A DNA stretch of 64,000 bases from assembly GCA_965228955.1 (NCBI GenBank), contig OZ245848.1, forward strand, positions 62,001-126,000. The letters are read 5' to 3'. This document shows positions 35,619-44,536 of this stretch, one piece after another; position 1 is the stretch's first letter; each line of letters starts with the position of its first letter. This DNA is from JANSWY01 sp965228955 (GTDB lineage: Bacteria > Bacteroidota > Bacteroidia > Cytophagales > Cyclobacteriaceae). The translations under genes were made by a program, and so were the position numbers. The notes beneath the pieces were generated by a model, which was not told where the DNA came from, searched no databases, and saw only the letters and a program-made list of their open reading frames with translations.

Positions 35619-36901
35619 AAAAGGACGAAAAATACATTCTGTTTAAGCAAAATAGTGAACTGGAAACACTTGTTTCCGCAGCGATAGTCTTTGTTGTAGT
35701 ATCAGTGAATGACATTGTAATACAGGGGATTACTCTTGCATTGAATAACAATATTCCATCAAATAGTGAAGTGATCATCGTTTTTGCCTTTGTTGCTCTC
35801 TATCTAATGGCAATGCTTCCAATGAGTATCATTATTCATTTCCTTTTCAGAATTTATTGGTTGTCACTGGTTGGTTTGAAGTCGGTGTTTTCTGAGAATA
35901 CTGAGGCTCTGGATCAATACACACCATACTTTCAAAAAAGAATAGCCAGGTATCAGGCATTGGAGCGACAAATAGAAAAGGTCGACAAGATTTCAAGTTC
36001 TCTGTTTTCTTTTACCATCCTAAGTTTGTTTGCCTTTTGTTTTTCATTCATTGCTGTATTTGGATTCATTGTACTGTTACCAAGGCTTGGATGGATTGGA
36101 GATCAGCTTACAAACCTGTTGTTGCTTCTCGGTGTGCTATATGCTATTGATTTTCTTTCATTGGGTAGAATTAAAAGAATTAAGTGGAAGTATTTTCAGG
36201 CATTTTATAAGCCAGTTTACTGGTTCTTTAGTGTAGTGACTTTGGCAGTGCTATATCGGGGTATCTATTATACTTTGATTCACAATGTGCCTAAGAGAAT
36301 TATTGGAATTCTAATTCCGATTTATGCCGGATTGTCCATTCTAATGCTCAATCTTGGGTTTTATACCTCAGGGATTTATCCAGCGAGATTCAATAACGAC
36401 GAACGAGGACAAATCTACTTTCAGAGAATGTACGCAGATAAGATTAATGATAAGTTTCATGTCGAATTTCCATTTATTGATAGTGAGGTTATTGGAAAGG
36501 ATCAGAACTACATTACGTTGAGAGTTCCTTTGACTTATGATCTTGAAGATAGTGTGCTAACCGATAAAGACATTATCCCATATCATGACTCTGGGTTTCA
36601 TTGGAGAAGATTTGTGAATATTGGAGCATTCAGAAAGTCGTTTCCTAAGGGGTTTGATGCTCATGAAAACGCTCAGGAAATATTAAAGTTTATTCAGGAT
36701 CATACTGTTTTGGCAGTAGATACCGTGGATTTGAGTGTGCCAGCTTTTAGATTCGCTACACTGGAACATCCAGAAAGGGAGCTTTTTCAAACCAGAATTG
36801 ATATTTCCAATTTGGAAAAGGGAGAACATATATTAAAAGTACAGGTACCTAAAAAAAGGAAACCAAACACTTATTATATTCCATTCTACAGGGATCTCTA
36901 A
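35615..36901 (+). CDS. Multi-pass membrane protein of unknown function
   Basis: The 428-residue protein has about six membrane helices (roughly 17-37, 52-75, 128-150, 155-175, 198-220, 230-255) and a soluble C-terminal part of about 170 residues with beta-rich sequence ending LKVQVPKKRKPNTYYIPFYRDL. A charged loop (about 80-120) follows helix 2. I recognise no family. It overlaps the ATL gene by 4 bp and is convergent, with a 4-bp overlap, to the sodium-solute symporter gene. Confidence 0.8.
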   Translation: MKKDEKYILFKQNSELETLVSAAIVFVVVSVNDIVIQGITLALNNNIPSNSEVIIVFAFVALYLMAMLPMSIIIHFLFRIYWLSLVGLKSVFSENTEALDQYTPYFQKRIARYQALERQIEKVDKISSSLFSFTILSLFAFCFSFIAVFGFIVLLPRLGWIGDQLTNLLLLLGVLYAIDFLSLGRIKRIKWKYFQAFYKPVYWFFSVVTLAVLYRGIYYTLIHNVPKRIIGILIPIYAGLSILMLNLGFYTSGIYPARFNNDERGQIYFQRMYADKINDKFHVEFPFIDSEVIGKDQNYITLRVPLTYDLEDSVLTDKDIIPYHDSGFHWRRFVNIGAFRKSFPKGFDAHENAQEILKFIQDHTVLAVDTVDLSVPAFRFATLEHPERELFQTRIDISNLEKGEHILKVQVPKKRKPNTYYIPFYRDL

Positions 36902-38376
36902 TTTTGTTTTCTATGTAATATGGCTAGCCCAATAAAAGTGAATAGGCCATTTACAATTAGGATTTCAAAACCGAATTTGTAACCTCCAAGTAAGGTTTCG
37001 CTATACATATTCAGAAAGTATGATAGCAAAGGAGCGATCACACAAACTAGTGGCACGAAGGGATCATTCACTTTTGACTTAGTAAACAACCCATACGCAT
37101 ACAAGCCAAGCAAAGGCCCATAAGTATATCCAGCAACTCTGAATACCTGATTGATTACACTATCATCATTTAATGATTTGAAGACAATGATTACAAGGAA
37201 AAGTAGTAGTGAGAATCCAAGGTGGACATATGTTCTTAAGTTTTTATTGGCTTCAAAATTTTCCTCTTTAAATCCCAGGAAGTCTACACAAAACGAGGTT
37301 GTAAGGGCTGTCAGTGCTGAGTCGGCACTACTATAGGCAGCAGCGGTAATGCCTAATAAGAATAGTCCACCACCCGCAAGACCCAGATGCTTAAGAGCAA
37401 TTGTTGGAAATAAAAAGTCTGTTCTATCCGGGATCGCGATTTCTTTGATTTCAGCATATTCGTAGAGTAGTGCGCCAAGTCCAAGGAATATTAGATTGAC
37501 AAATACCAAAACAATGGAAAACCAAAACATATTCTTTTGTGCTTCACCAATGTTTTTGCAAGTCAGATTTTTCTGCATCATATCCTGGTCTAGACCAGTC
37601 ATTACTATGGCAATAAATGCACCAGCAAAGAATTGCTTGAAGAAGTTTCTGCCACTTTTCCATTCCCAATTAAACATCTTAGAATAATCGCTATCAGCAA
37701 TTTTATCTACCACATCTCCTAACCCAAGTGATAAATCCTGCCCAATGAGAATAATACAGACGACAACTGTCAGGATCATGAAAGTTGTTTGAAGTGTATC
37801 TGTCCAAACAATGGTCTTGATGCCACCTCTGAAAGTATAAAGCCAAATCAAAGCAATGGTTACCAAAACCGTTAGACCAAATGAACTGTAAGGGCTATCT
37901 TCTCCAAACAGAGGAATAAAGAAAGCAAGCTGTAAAACACTGGCTACTAAGTAAAGTCTGAATGCTGCACCTGCTACCCTTGAAATCAAAAAGAAAAACG
38001 CTCCAGTTTTATAAGACCAGAAACCAAAACGATCTTCCAGGTAGCTGTAAATGGAAACGAGATTTAATCGGTAGTAAAGCGGCATTAAAACCGTACCGAT
38101 CACCAAATAACCCGCCAGGTATCCAAGTACCATTTGAAAGTAGAAGAAATTACTATTCCCTACTTCTCCGGGTACAGAAATGAATGTCACACCAGATAGT
38201 GAGGCGCCAATCATCCCAAAAGCAACTAAGTACCAGGGGCTTTGGCGATTAGCAGTAAAAAAGGCTGCTGAATTACTGGTATTGCTGGTTAAGAAACTGA
38301 CACCAATTAAAACCAGAAAATATCCAGCGATGATAATAAACACTAAAAGTGGCGACATAGAGTAAAGTTTATCCAC
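36898..38376 (-). CDS. Sodium:solute symporter (SSS family)
   Basis: The 492-residue inner-membrane protein has about 13 helices with the LeuT-like SSS pattern, for example GASLSGVTFISVPGEVG near 57-73, YSYLEDRFG, RVAGAAFRLYLVA, TFRGGIKTIVWTDTLQ and AAAYSSADSALTALTTS. It would co-transport a small organic solute with Na+. Substrate candidates in this branch include sugars, sialic acid or amino acids; nothing nearby decides. It is divergent from clpS. Confidence 0.92.
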   Translation of the reverse strand: MDKLYSMSPLLVFIIIAGYFLVLIGVSFLTSNTSNSAAFFTANRQSPWYLVAFGMIGASLSGVTFISVPGEVGNSNFFYFQMVLGYLAGYLVIGTVLMPLYYRLNLVSIYSYLEDRFGFWSYKTGAFFFLISRVAGAAFRLYLVASVLQLAFFIPLFGEDSPYSSFGLTVLVTIALIWLYTFRGGIKTIVWTDTLQTTFMILTVVVCIILIGQDLSLGLGDVVDKIADSDYSKMFNWEWKSGRNFFKQFFAGAFIAIVMTGLDQDMMQKNLTCKNIGEAQKNMFWFSIVLVFVNLIFLGLGALLYEYAEIKEIAIPDRTDFLFPTIALKHLGLAGGGLFLLGITAAAYSSADSALTALTTSFCVDFLGFKEENFEANKNLRTYVHLGFSLLLFLVIIVFKSLNDDSVINQVFRVAGYTYGPLLGLYAYGLFTKSKVNDPFVPLVCVIAPLLSYFLNMYSETLLGGYKFGFEILIVNGLFTFIGLAILHRKQN

Positions 38377-38393
38377 ATTATTGGTTAATGCGG

Positions 38394-38423
38394 TTGAAAT
38401 TCAGTCCGTAAATTATATTTTTG
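38394..38423 (+). promoter_or_regulatory. Candidate promoter for clpS-recR
   Basis: TTG (38394-38396), 19 bp, then TATTTTTG (38416-38423) is a near-ideal match to the phylum consensus. A second -7-like TAAATTTG lies at 38427-38434. The clpS ATG at 38439 follows within about 15 bp. Confidence 0.65.
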
Positions 38424-38438
38424 CAGTAAATTTGCAAA

Positions 38439-38720
38439 ATGATGGAAGAACTGGACTTAGAAGAATTAGTCGAGGTTGAAGAGGAAATAGGAACTGAGGA
38501 TCCAAGAGATCTTATAGTTTACAATGACGACTTCAATACTTTTGAGCATGTGATCCAAACGCTCATCAAGGTTTGCAAGCATGATGCACATCAGGCTGAG
38601 CAGTGCACATACCTAATCCACTACAAAGGTAAATGTGCCGTTAAAAAAGGGATCTATGAGGAGCTTAAGCCAATGAGAGAAGGTATTTCTGATGCCGGAA
38701 TTAAAGCTGCCATACTTTAA
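38439..38720 (+). CDS. clpS: ClpS-family Clp protease adaptor
   Basis: ClpS delivers N-end-rule substrates to ClpAP/ClpCP. The 93-residue protein has an acidic N-terminal tail and the ClpS core: VYNDDFNTFEHVIQTLIKVC with the substrate-pocket NDD, then HAEQ-like HQAEQCTYLIHYKGKCAVKKG and an end helix. Two adjacent ATGs (38439, 38442) are possible starts. recR begins 8 bp after the stop. Confidence 0.92.
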   Translation: MMEELDLEELVEVEEEIGTEDPRDLIVYNDDFNTFEHVIQTLIKVCKHDAHQAEQCTYLIHYKGKCAVKKGIYEELKPMREGISDAGIKAAIL

Positions 38721-38728
38721 ATTCCTAC

Positions 38729-39340
38729 ATGGAATATCCATCCAAACTCATTGAAGAAGCAGTAAACGAAATTTCGAAACTTCCCGGAATAGGAAAGAAG
38801 ACTGCCCTACGTTTAGCTTTACATTTATTAAAATCCAAAGAATCTGATACCGAGCAACTTTCTGAGGCACTTATCAAGCTGAGAAAGGAAACAAGATATT
38901 GTGGAACTTGCCATGTAATATCTCATACCACAGATTGCACTTGCAGAACTATAAAAACTGATACCTCACTTATCTGTGTTGTGGAGGATACTCCGGATGT
39001 AATGGCTATTCAGAATACAGGTCAATACAATGGGATGTTCCACGTATTAGGAGGAGTGATCTCACCAATTGATGGAATTGGGCCGGATGAATTAAAAATT
39101 GAGTCATTAGTTCAGAGGATTCAGAACGCTTCGGAAGAAATCAAGGAAATTGTATTGGCTTTAAGTCCAACTATGGAAGGTGATACAACGGCATTCTACA
39201 TTACCAAAAAATTGAAAGGCTTCAATCTTAAGATCACCACTATAGCCAGAGGAATTCCGATAGGAGGAGAATTGGAATACGCTGATGAGGTTACGCTTGG
39301 GCGAAGTATTATGACTAGAAGTGTTTACTCCGCGGATTAA
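38729..39340 (+). CDS. recR: Recombination protein RecR
   Basis: RecR works with RecO and RecF in loading RecA at gaps. The 203-residue protein has the N-terminal helix-hairpin-helix (KLPGIGKKTALRLALHLL), a four-cysteine zinc finger (CGTCHVISHTTDCTC) and the Toprim domain (LICVVEDTPDVMAIQNTG ... YHVLGG-type FHVLGGVISPIDGIGP and ALSPTMEGDTTAFYI). Length is normal. It forms a unit with clpS and is convergent with a small membrane-protein gene. Confidence 0.97.
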   Translation: MEYPSKLIEEAVNEISKLPGIGKKTALRLALHLLKSKESDTEQLSEALIKLRKETRYCGTCHVISHTTDCTCRTIKTDTSLICVVEDTPDVMAIQNTGQYNGMFHVLGGVISPIDGIGPDELKIESLVQRIQNASEEIKEIVLALSPTMEGDTTAFYITKKLKGFNLKITTIARGIPIGGELEYADEVTLGRSIMTRSVYSAD

Positions 39341-39522
39341 CGCTTTCTACTTGAGAATGCGATGAAGAATAGTAGGAAACTCATTCCGCAAGCCATGATT
39401 AGTAGTTTCCAGTTGGGTTCTCCTTCTTTAACTGATTGGTAAAAAACTCCGGCTGCTAAAATTGTTACCAGCAAGCCACCCATTACTCCCAGAGATGTTC
39501 TTAATTTTGGACTCATCCACAT
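39337..39522 (-). CDS. Small two-helix membrane protein
   Basis: A 61-residue product with two hydrophobic helices (about 12-29 and 39-57) and a basic C-terminal tail (SSRKR). MSPKLRTS at 39516 is an alternative start. Its end overlaps recR by 4 bp, a typical tight convergent junction, and the composition is protein-like. No family recognised. Confidence 0.6.
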   Translation of the reverse strand: MWMSPKLRTSLGVMGGLLVTILAAGVFYQSVKEGEPNWKLLIMACGMSFLLFFIAFSSRKR

Positions 39523-39564
39523 TAAATTTTCTCAAATATAGATGAACCCGTTTAGAGTTTTGAA

Positions 39565-40176
39565 TTAAATGACTTGTGAGTAGACAAATTTCAATTCAGT
39601 TGCGATTTGCTTACAACGCTCATCATACATTTTTGATTCTTCAGGAGTGTCATCAAATGCTTTTGGATCTTCGTAGTTAAGTGGAATTCTTAAGTCAGCA
39701 TTTGGAATGAAAGGGCAATTTTCATCAGCATGTGAGCAAGTCATGATTGCCGCATAATTATCTTCAAGTGAGAAGTCCTCATCGAACAGCTTCGAATAAA
39801 GTGTCAAAATGATAGAATCATCTCCGACGCTTACTGGGTACACCGGATTGTCACCTTCCATTTCAGGGATTTCGAAACCAGCTCTTCTCAAAGAATCAAC
39901 TGTCCTTGGGTTACAAGCAGTCACTTCAACACCTCCTGAAACAGAAGTCACGTCTTCCAATCCAAAATGCAGGGCCATAAATTGCGACCATACCTGTGAG
40001 AATTGAGATCTTCTTGAATTATGAGTACATATGTAATTTAGATTTATGGGATTGCCAGCATCCAATTGGCTTTGAATGTAATTAGATAATTGACCTAATA
40101 CAGGTTTGCGTTTCTCCGAAATTGAAGAAACATCCAACTGATCAATGTACTCAAGAAGTGATTGCGAGATTACCAT
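39565..40176 (-). CDS. Low-molecular-weight phosphatase/arsenate-reductase-like protein
   Basis: The 203-residue protein has the Cys-x5-Arg phosphate loop CTHNSRR (C50 to R56) of the LMW tyrosine phosphatase/ArsC fold, after a helical N-terminal extension of about 45 residues. Later residues include ACNPRTVDSLRRAGFEIP, which matches the ArsC-like middle, and CSHADENCPFIPNADLRI with further cysteines and an Asp-Pro loop variant. It may reduce arsenate or dephosphorylate a protein; context does not decide. A -7-like TAACTTTG lies just upstream. Confidence 0.8.
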   Translation of the reverse strand: MVISQSLLEYIDQLDVSSISEKRKPVLGQLSNYIQSQLDAGNPINLNYICTHNSRRSQFSQVWSQFMALHFGLEDVTSVSGGVEVTACNPRTVDSLRRAGFEIPEMEGDNPVYPVSVGDDSIILTLYSKLFDEDFSLEDNYAAIMTCSHADENCPFIPNADLRIPLNYEDPKAFDDTPEESKMYDERCKQIATELKFVYSQVI

Positions 40177-40192
40177 AACAATAAAATTTGAC

Positions 40193-40200
40193 CAAAGTTA
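40193..40200 (-). promoter_or_regulatory. Candidate -7 element for the phosphatase/ArsC-like gene
   Basis: On the minus strand TAACTTTG, an exact TAnnTTTG, lies 17 bp before the ATG. No well-placed TTG is visible. It separates this gene from the metal cluster upstream. Confidence 0.4.
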
Positions 40201-40240
40201 ATTCCAAGAATTGGTTGGGGTGTTACCAAGATGTTAAATG

Positions 40241-41443
40241 TTAATCCAAACTGATTTTTGCAACTTCAATATTGGTTGACTTTTCATCAATAAGTTTTGT
40301 CCATGCAAAAAATATTTCATCATCCAATCGAACCATTTGAGGGAATCCACTTGCTCTGGATTCAGATGTTTCTGCAATGATGATAGGTGCTTGTTTGATT
40401 CCTTGATCATTGATAATTTGGGATTTAATAAATGCTTTCCCATCACCTTTTGTTAGCCAACTTACAATTGCTGTTGAGGCATCAATTAGCTCTATATCAA
40501 CTCTGCCAAGTGGGGCAATGCTATCAACTTCGATCACATTACCAAATGATGCTCCACCATCTTTGGAGAATATTAGCTTCACTTTAGGGCGCTCATTCGA
40601 TCCAGTGTACCACGCCACAGCCAAATTATTTCCAATTGCATCAACCCTTGGACCATTAACCGGACACCCATGTATTTTCCAGTTGTCTGAATTAATAGTT
40701 TTTGGACTTGTCCATTCTCCATCCACAAATCTAACAATAGACATATCTCTAATCTCATCGTCAGATCTGTCACGATATACAAATACAGGCCCATTTTCAG
40801 TTAAGGCACCTCCGGTTTGGCAACAATCACACACTCTGTTGTCTAATTCAGCTTCTTCAGAGATTGACCCATCTTTATTAATTAAAGCAGTTCTCAATGT
40901 CATGGCACCATTTTCAGATGCGGTCAATCTTCCATCTAACCAGGCTACCTGAAATTGGTTACTGGGGATTGGTATCATACTCACAAAACCATGCTCAGTG
41001 GGTGTTCCGTCATCATGAGGGATAAATGCGGTAGACCAGCTGGAGTCATTTTTAATGCTGAGGTTAACATCATAAGAATAAGTGCCAGATGAGCTTTTAG
41101 CAAGGAAGTTCGCCATCATTGCTTGGCTATTGATGCTTATCATTGGGTAATCAGCCCAGTTAACGAACCAGTCATTTCCATTGGCTATTAACTCTGGGTT
41201 ACTCCAGCTGCCAGATTGATATTTGGAATACTTAAGAGTTGTTTGTGTGCTGTCTTTTTCAACCCATGACATGTATAGTTGATCATTGGTTGAAGTGAGG
41301 TAGGGTAAACTGCTAATTTTTGGAGAAGAAGGGTTAGAAAGTGATTTGACTTCTGTTTCTTCTTTCCCTGTGTTTTCGATATTTTGTGAATTGCAGGCTG
41401 ATAAAAGTATCAAGCCTGCAACCATGTATTTATAAATCTTCAT
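40241..41443 (-). CDS. BNR/sialidase-fold lipoprotein with Cys-x-Cys-Cys motif (metal cluster)
   Basis: The 400-residue lipoprotein (lipobox LLSAC, C17) has beta-propeller-type repeats with Asp-box-like pieces (FSKDGGASFGNV) similar to sialidase/BNR proteins. A distinctive RVCDCCQTGG (C205, C207, C208) and IHGCPVNGP lie on the propeller, suggesting metal binding rather than glycan cleavage. I see no sialidase Arg triad. It begins 3 bp after the periplasmic HMA gene, so it belongs to the same transcript as the TonB receptor. A role in holding copper at the envelope is inference. Confidence 0.75.
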   Translation of the reverse strand: MKIYKYMVAGLILLSACNSQNIENTGKEETEVKSLSNPSSPKISSLPYLTSTNDQLYMSWVEKDSTQTTLKYSKYQSGSWSNPELIANGNDWFVNWADYPMISINSQAMMANFLAKSSSGTYSYDVNLSIKNDSSWSTAFIPHDDGTPTEHGFVSMIPIPSNQFQVAWLDGRLTASENGAMTLRTALINKDGSISEEAELDNRVCDCCQTGGALTENGPVFVYRDRSDDEIRDMSIVRFVDGEWTSPKTINSDNWKIHGCPVNGPRVDAIGNNLAVAWYTGSNERPKVKLIFSKDGGASFGNVIEVDSIAPLGRVDIELIDASTAIVSWLTKGDGKAFIKSQIINDQGIKQAPIIIAETSESRASGFPQMVRLDDEIFFAWTKLIDEKSTNIEVAKISLD

Positions 41444-41446
41444 CTG

Positions 41447-41800
41447 TTATTTATGATGACCATCTTGGTGAGATCCATCCTTGCAACAAGGAGGTAGTTT
41501 CTCGTATGCTTCTGGATCTCTTTCCATATCGTCTGCATGATAACCTACCATAGTTATTGCTTTTCTAATTTGCTCTGGAGATATTTTTTTATCGTTGTAC
41601 TCTACTAAAACCTTTTTAGTCTCTAAATCTAAGGTAGCATTTTTTACACCTTTAGTGTACGATAATTCATACTCAATTGCGTACTGACACATCTCACAGA
41701 TTGCGCTAGTTTGAATTTCCACTTTATAGCTTTCCTTTTTCTGAGCATAGCTGATTACTGTTGTACTAACTAGTAGAAGTGTTAGAATTAATTGTTTCAT
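41447..41800 (-). CDS. Periplasmic heavy-metal-associated (HMA) domain protein
   Basis: The 117-residue exported protein has a signal peptide (1-19), then one HMA fold with the metal-binding pair C35/C38 in SAICEMCQYAIEYEL, and a C-terminal tail rich in Cys and His (PPCCKDGSHQDGHHK). The ferredoxin-like pattern VKNATLDLETKKVLVEYNDK is typical. It probably carries Cu+ or a similar ion between the TonB receptor and other envelope proteins. Spacing is 22 bp after the receptor gene and 3 bp before the BNR lipoprotein gene. Confidence 0.88.
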   Translation of the reverse strand: MKQLILTLLLVSTTVISYAQKKESYKVEIQTSAICEMCQYAIEYELSYTKGVKNATLDLETKKVLVEYNDKKISPEQIRKAITMVGYHADDMERDPEAYEKLPPCCKDGSHQDGHHK

Positions 41801-41822
41801 TGTTTTGGTTATTGTTATATGC

Positions 41823-44030
41823 TTAGTTATTTCTTTTAATCTTATATCTAAAACCTAGGTAGATTAATCTTCCAGGTATTGGTCCCCACACAATTGAAGC
41901 ATCAAAATTATTGCCAAAAGGGTTTTCTGCATCAATAATTGGATCGGATTGCCTAAAATCGAATAAATTTTCAGATCCCAAATACACACTTCCCCACTTG
42001 AATCCTCTTGAAATTTGAGCATTTGCAAGGATGTAATCCTGAGAGTATGCCTCTCTTTGAAATTCTGTTGGTTTATCCGATGTATTAGGAAGCCTTTTTG
42101 CTCCGATCCAGTTCAATGTGAAATCAGCAGTCCATTTGTCAAACTTGGAAGCGTATGATCCATTGATAAAGAATCTATTTCGAGAGACATATGGAACTTC
42201 CATCAGATTGCCATTAATAGTACTTTTTACATCATAGAATTTGTAAGCTCCTTTTACGGTGAAAAAGTTGTTCAATTTCACAGATGCTTCAGTTTGAAAA
42301 CTATGGGCATATGAGTCCCCATCCAGATTATAAATTCGAATTTCCTGAGAACTTGCATCCTGATCTACAATCATTTGATTTTCGAAGCTGGTGTAGAAAT
42401 AATCTGTAATTACTTGAATTTCCTTACCTCCAATTATTGGTTTAAACACTAGACTACCGCCAAGGTTCCAAGACACCTCAGGGTCGATTTCTTCAGTCAC
42501 AATGAATTGTCTAGAAGAAACGAGAAATCTGGTGTTTTCGGTCAAAGCATTAGGAGTTCTATATCCTCTTCCAGCTGCTAATCTCAATGTGGTATTACCT
42601 GACAATTGAAAACGGGTATGAATCCTTGGAGTGTAGTACATTCCATAAAGATTGTGGTAATCAATTCTTCCGCCTGCAACTATAGATATTTTATCTCCAG
42701 GTACATATGAGTACTCAAAAAATCCACCTGGCACAATTTCCTGTCGGTTAAAAGTAGAGTCTGCATAAACCTCCTGGAAATCATCATACAACATGCTAAA
42801 CCCTGTTTTGTACTGATGAAAAGAGCTGCCAAAGATATTTTGATGTATCGCATTGAAATATAGTGTGGTCTCTTTACCATTGTACAGGTTATTTCCAAAA
42901 CCAGCATCGATTTCCTGATAACTTCCTGAGTAAATGAATCCCCATCCCATATAAGGTTTTTCAGGATACAGGATCCCTGTTTTACCAAAGACTTCAAACC
43001 TGTTTGTGCGGTTGGAAAAGCCGTAAATTGAATTGGATTGATGATCATCGCCAAAATCAAAACCAACTTGTCCACCCGCTTTTTGATCCGACATCAATTG
43101 AACACCAATTTGAGAAACAATTCTGTCACCCTGGTATTTATATCGATTCAGAAAATTGATTTGTCTCGATTTTGGAAGATCCAAAAATCCATCGTCATTA
43201 CGATCTACTTCATTGCTCATATAATCGGAGTGAAGGAGAAATGCAGTGGACCATTTGTCATTGATATTTGAAGCGTGATTGGCATTCAATTCCACTCTGC
43301 CAAAACCATTAACATATCCATTCAAATATAGGGTCTCGCTGTGTTCTGGTTTCTTGAATTCAAGATTGATCTGGCCACTCATTGATTCATATCCATTTAC
43401 AACCGATCCTGCACCTTTTCCAACGTCAATGGATTGAATCCATGTTCCAGGAACATAGCCCAAACCGTATCTTCCTGTCAGTCCTCTAACCAATGGAACA
43501 TTCTCTCGATTGATCTGAACGTATCTTCCATCCAATCCAAGCATTCTAATCACCTTAGCTCCACTTACTGCATCACTAAATGAAACATCAACTGATGCAT
43601 TGGTCTCAAAGCTTTCAGACAGATTGCAGCAAGCAGCCTTTAGAAGCTCGGATTCCAGAATTACTTCATTATGCATCGGCTTCAACTCATCAAACATGGT
43701 GGATTCTGATTTAATAACCACATCATCCAATTTCAAGTCTGAAGGTTGAAGCATTATATGAATAGGGTTAGAACTCACCTTTAAGGTGTCTGAGGTGTAG
43801 CCAATGAAGCTGATGATCAATTGATCGTTTGTTTTCGCAGTAATTGAAAACTTTCCATCAACATCGGTTACTGTACCTACTTCAGTACCAGCGACTAAAA
43901 CTGTAGCGCCTACCAGTGGTTGGTGATCATTATCTGCCACCATCCCTGTTATTGTATTTTGAGCCATCCCTGAAAGTGTCGAAAGCACTGAGATAGCTAT
44001 TAATAGTATCTTTTTATGTAATAATTTCAT
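41823..44030 (-). CDS. TonB-dependent receptor of the metal cluster
   Basis: The 735-residue outer-membrane receptor has a signal peptide (1-23), a carboxypeptidase-regulatory-like domain (about 25-92), a plug (about 105-225) and a barrel ending in YLGFRYKIKRNN. The plug carries ACCNLSESFETNASVDVSF; the Cys pair there is a feature of receptors found beside HMA proteins and may touch metal. Lacking the SusC length and partner SusD, it is a siderophore/metal-type receptor. Copper is the most likely cargo or ligand from context. The HMA protein gene follows by 22 bp. Confidence 0.88.
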   Translation of the reverse strand: MKLLHKKILLIAISVLSTLSGMAQNTITGMVADNDHQPLVGATVLVAGTEVGTVTDVDGKFSITAKTNDQLIISFIGYTSDTLKVSSNPIHIMLQPSDLKLDDVVIKSESTMFDELKPMHNEVILESELLKAACCNLSESFETNASVDVSFSDAVSGAKVIRMLGLDGRYVQINRENVPLVRGLTGRYGLGYVPGTWIQSIDVGKGAGSVVNGYESMSGQINLEFKKPEHSETLYLNGYVNGFGRVELNANHASNINDKWSTAFLLHSDYMSNEVDRNDDGFLDLPKSRQINFLNRYKYQGDRIVSQIGVQLMSDQKAGGQVGFDFGDDHQSNSIYGFSNRTNRFEVFGKTGILYPEKPYMGWGFIYSGSYQEIDAGFGNNLYNGKETTLYFNAIHQNIFGSSFHQYKTGFSMLYDDFQEVYADSTFNRQEIVPGGFFEYSYVPGDKISIVAGGRIDYHNLYGMYYTPRIHTRFQLSGNTTLRLAAGRGYRTPNALTENTRFLVSSRQFIVTEEIDPEVSWNLGGSLVFKPIIGGKEIQVITDYFYTSFENQMIVDQDASSQEIRIYNLDGDSYAHSFQTEASVKLNNFFTVKGAYKFYDVKSTINGNLMEVPYVSRNRFFINGSYASKFDKWTADFTLNWIGAKRLPNTSDKPTEFQREAYSQDYILANAQISRGFKWGSVYLGSENLFDFRQSDPIIDAENPFGNNFDASIVWGPIPGRLIYLGFRYKIKRNN

Positions 44031-44092
44031 TTTCTGATTTAGAATAATTCAATAGTAATTTCATTTCCCTGAGAGGGTAGAAATGCTATTCT

Positions 44093-44491
44093 CTAAATCA
44101 AGAAGGATTGAACAAGAATTGGAATGTCTTGCTCGATTAAAGGGGGTTTGTAATAAGTATAATCCGGAGTTTCAATTAATGAGCTTTCAGCCCCTAAACT
44201 GTGGACAAACAAAGTAATGGTAGCAACTAATTTTAGATCTGGAGTCAAGTCCACATCAAAAGTTGCTTTGTTCAATTCTTTGATCCTAAGCTCATGAGAT
44301 TCATCGTCGCAGCAGTTTTTTGGGCAATCTTCTTCCATGCCCATTTTTTCTGCACAACTTTTAGCTTCTTCAAACACCGCAACATTTTTAAGTCTACCCA
44401 TGCAGTAATGCTTATTCAGGGTAACTCCAACAGTCGACAACATAAGTAGTCCTGCCAGGAAAATAGTTGCTATGTTATTGAATTGCTTCAT
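44093..44491 (-). CDS. HYC_CC_PP-type small exported protein
   Basis: The 132-residue protein has an N-terminal hydrophobic segment and the three motifs that name this family: HYC (28-30, LNKHYCMGRLK), a CC pair (C60/C61, in CPKNCCDDESHE) and PP in YYKPPLIEQD. C46 and C56 add to the Cys-rich middle. Such proteins occur beside TonB receptors and HMA proteins in Bacteroidota; a metal-binding role is likely but unproven. It sits between the DUF4396 gene and the receptor gene and has its own good promoter candidate. Confidence 0.85.
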   Translation of the reverse strand: MKQFNNIATIFLAGLLMLSTVGVTLNKHYCMGRLKNVAVFEEAKSCAEKMGMEEDCPKNCCDDESHELRIKELNKATFDVDLTPDLKLVATITLFVHSLGAESSLIETPDYTYYKPPLIEQDIPILVQSFLI

Positions 44492-44499
44492 TCTCTATA

Positions 44500-44533
44500 C
44501 AAAGTTACGGAAACTTTTAAGAATTGTTTCCAA
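44500..44533 (-). promoter_or_regulatory. Candidate promoter and operator for the HYC_CC_PP gene
   Basis: On the minus strand TTG (44533-44531), 23 bp, then TAACTTTG (44507-44500). A perfect inverted repeat GGAAAC-N11-GTTTCC (44509-44531) fills the space between the two elements and would be a natural operator position. Confidence 0.5.
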
Positions 44534-44536
44534 CTG

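Noticed and set aside
44062..44085. Imperfect hairpin CATTTC-CCT-gag-AGG-gta-GAAATG before the TonB receptor gene
   Set aside because: A 3-nt bulge and no T-run make it weak as a terminator, and its role as operator has no support.
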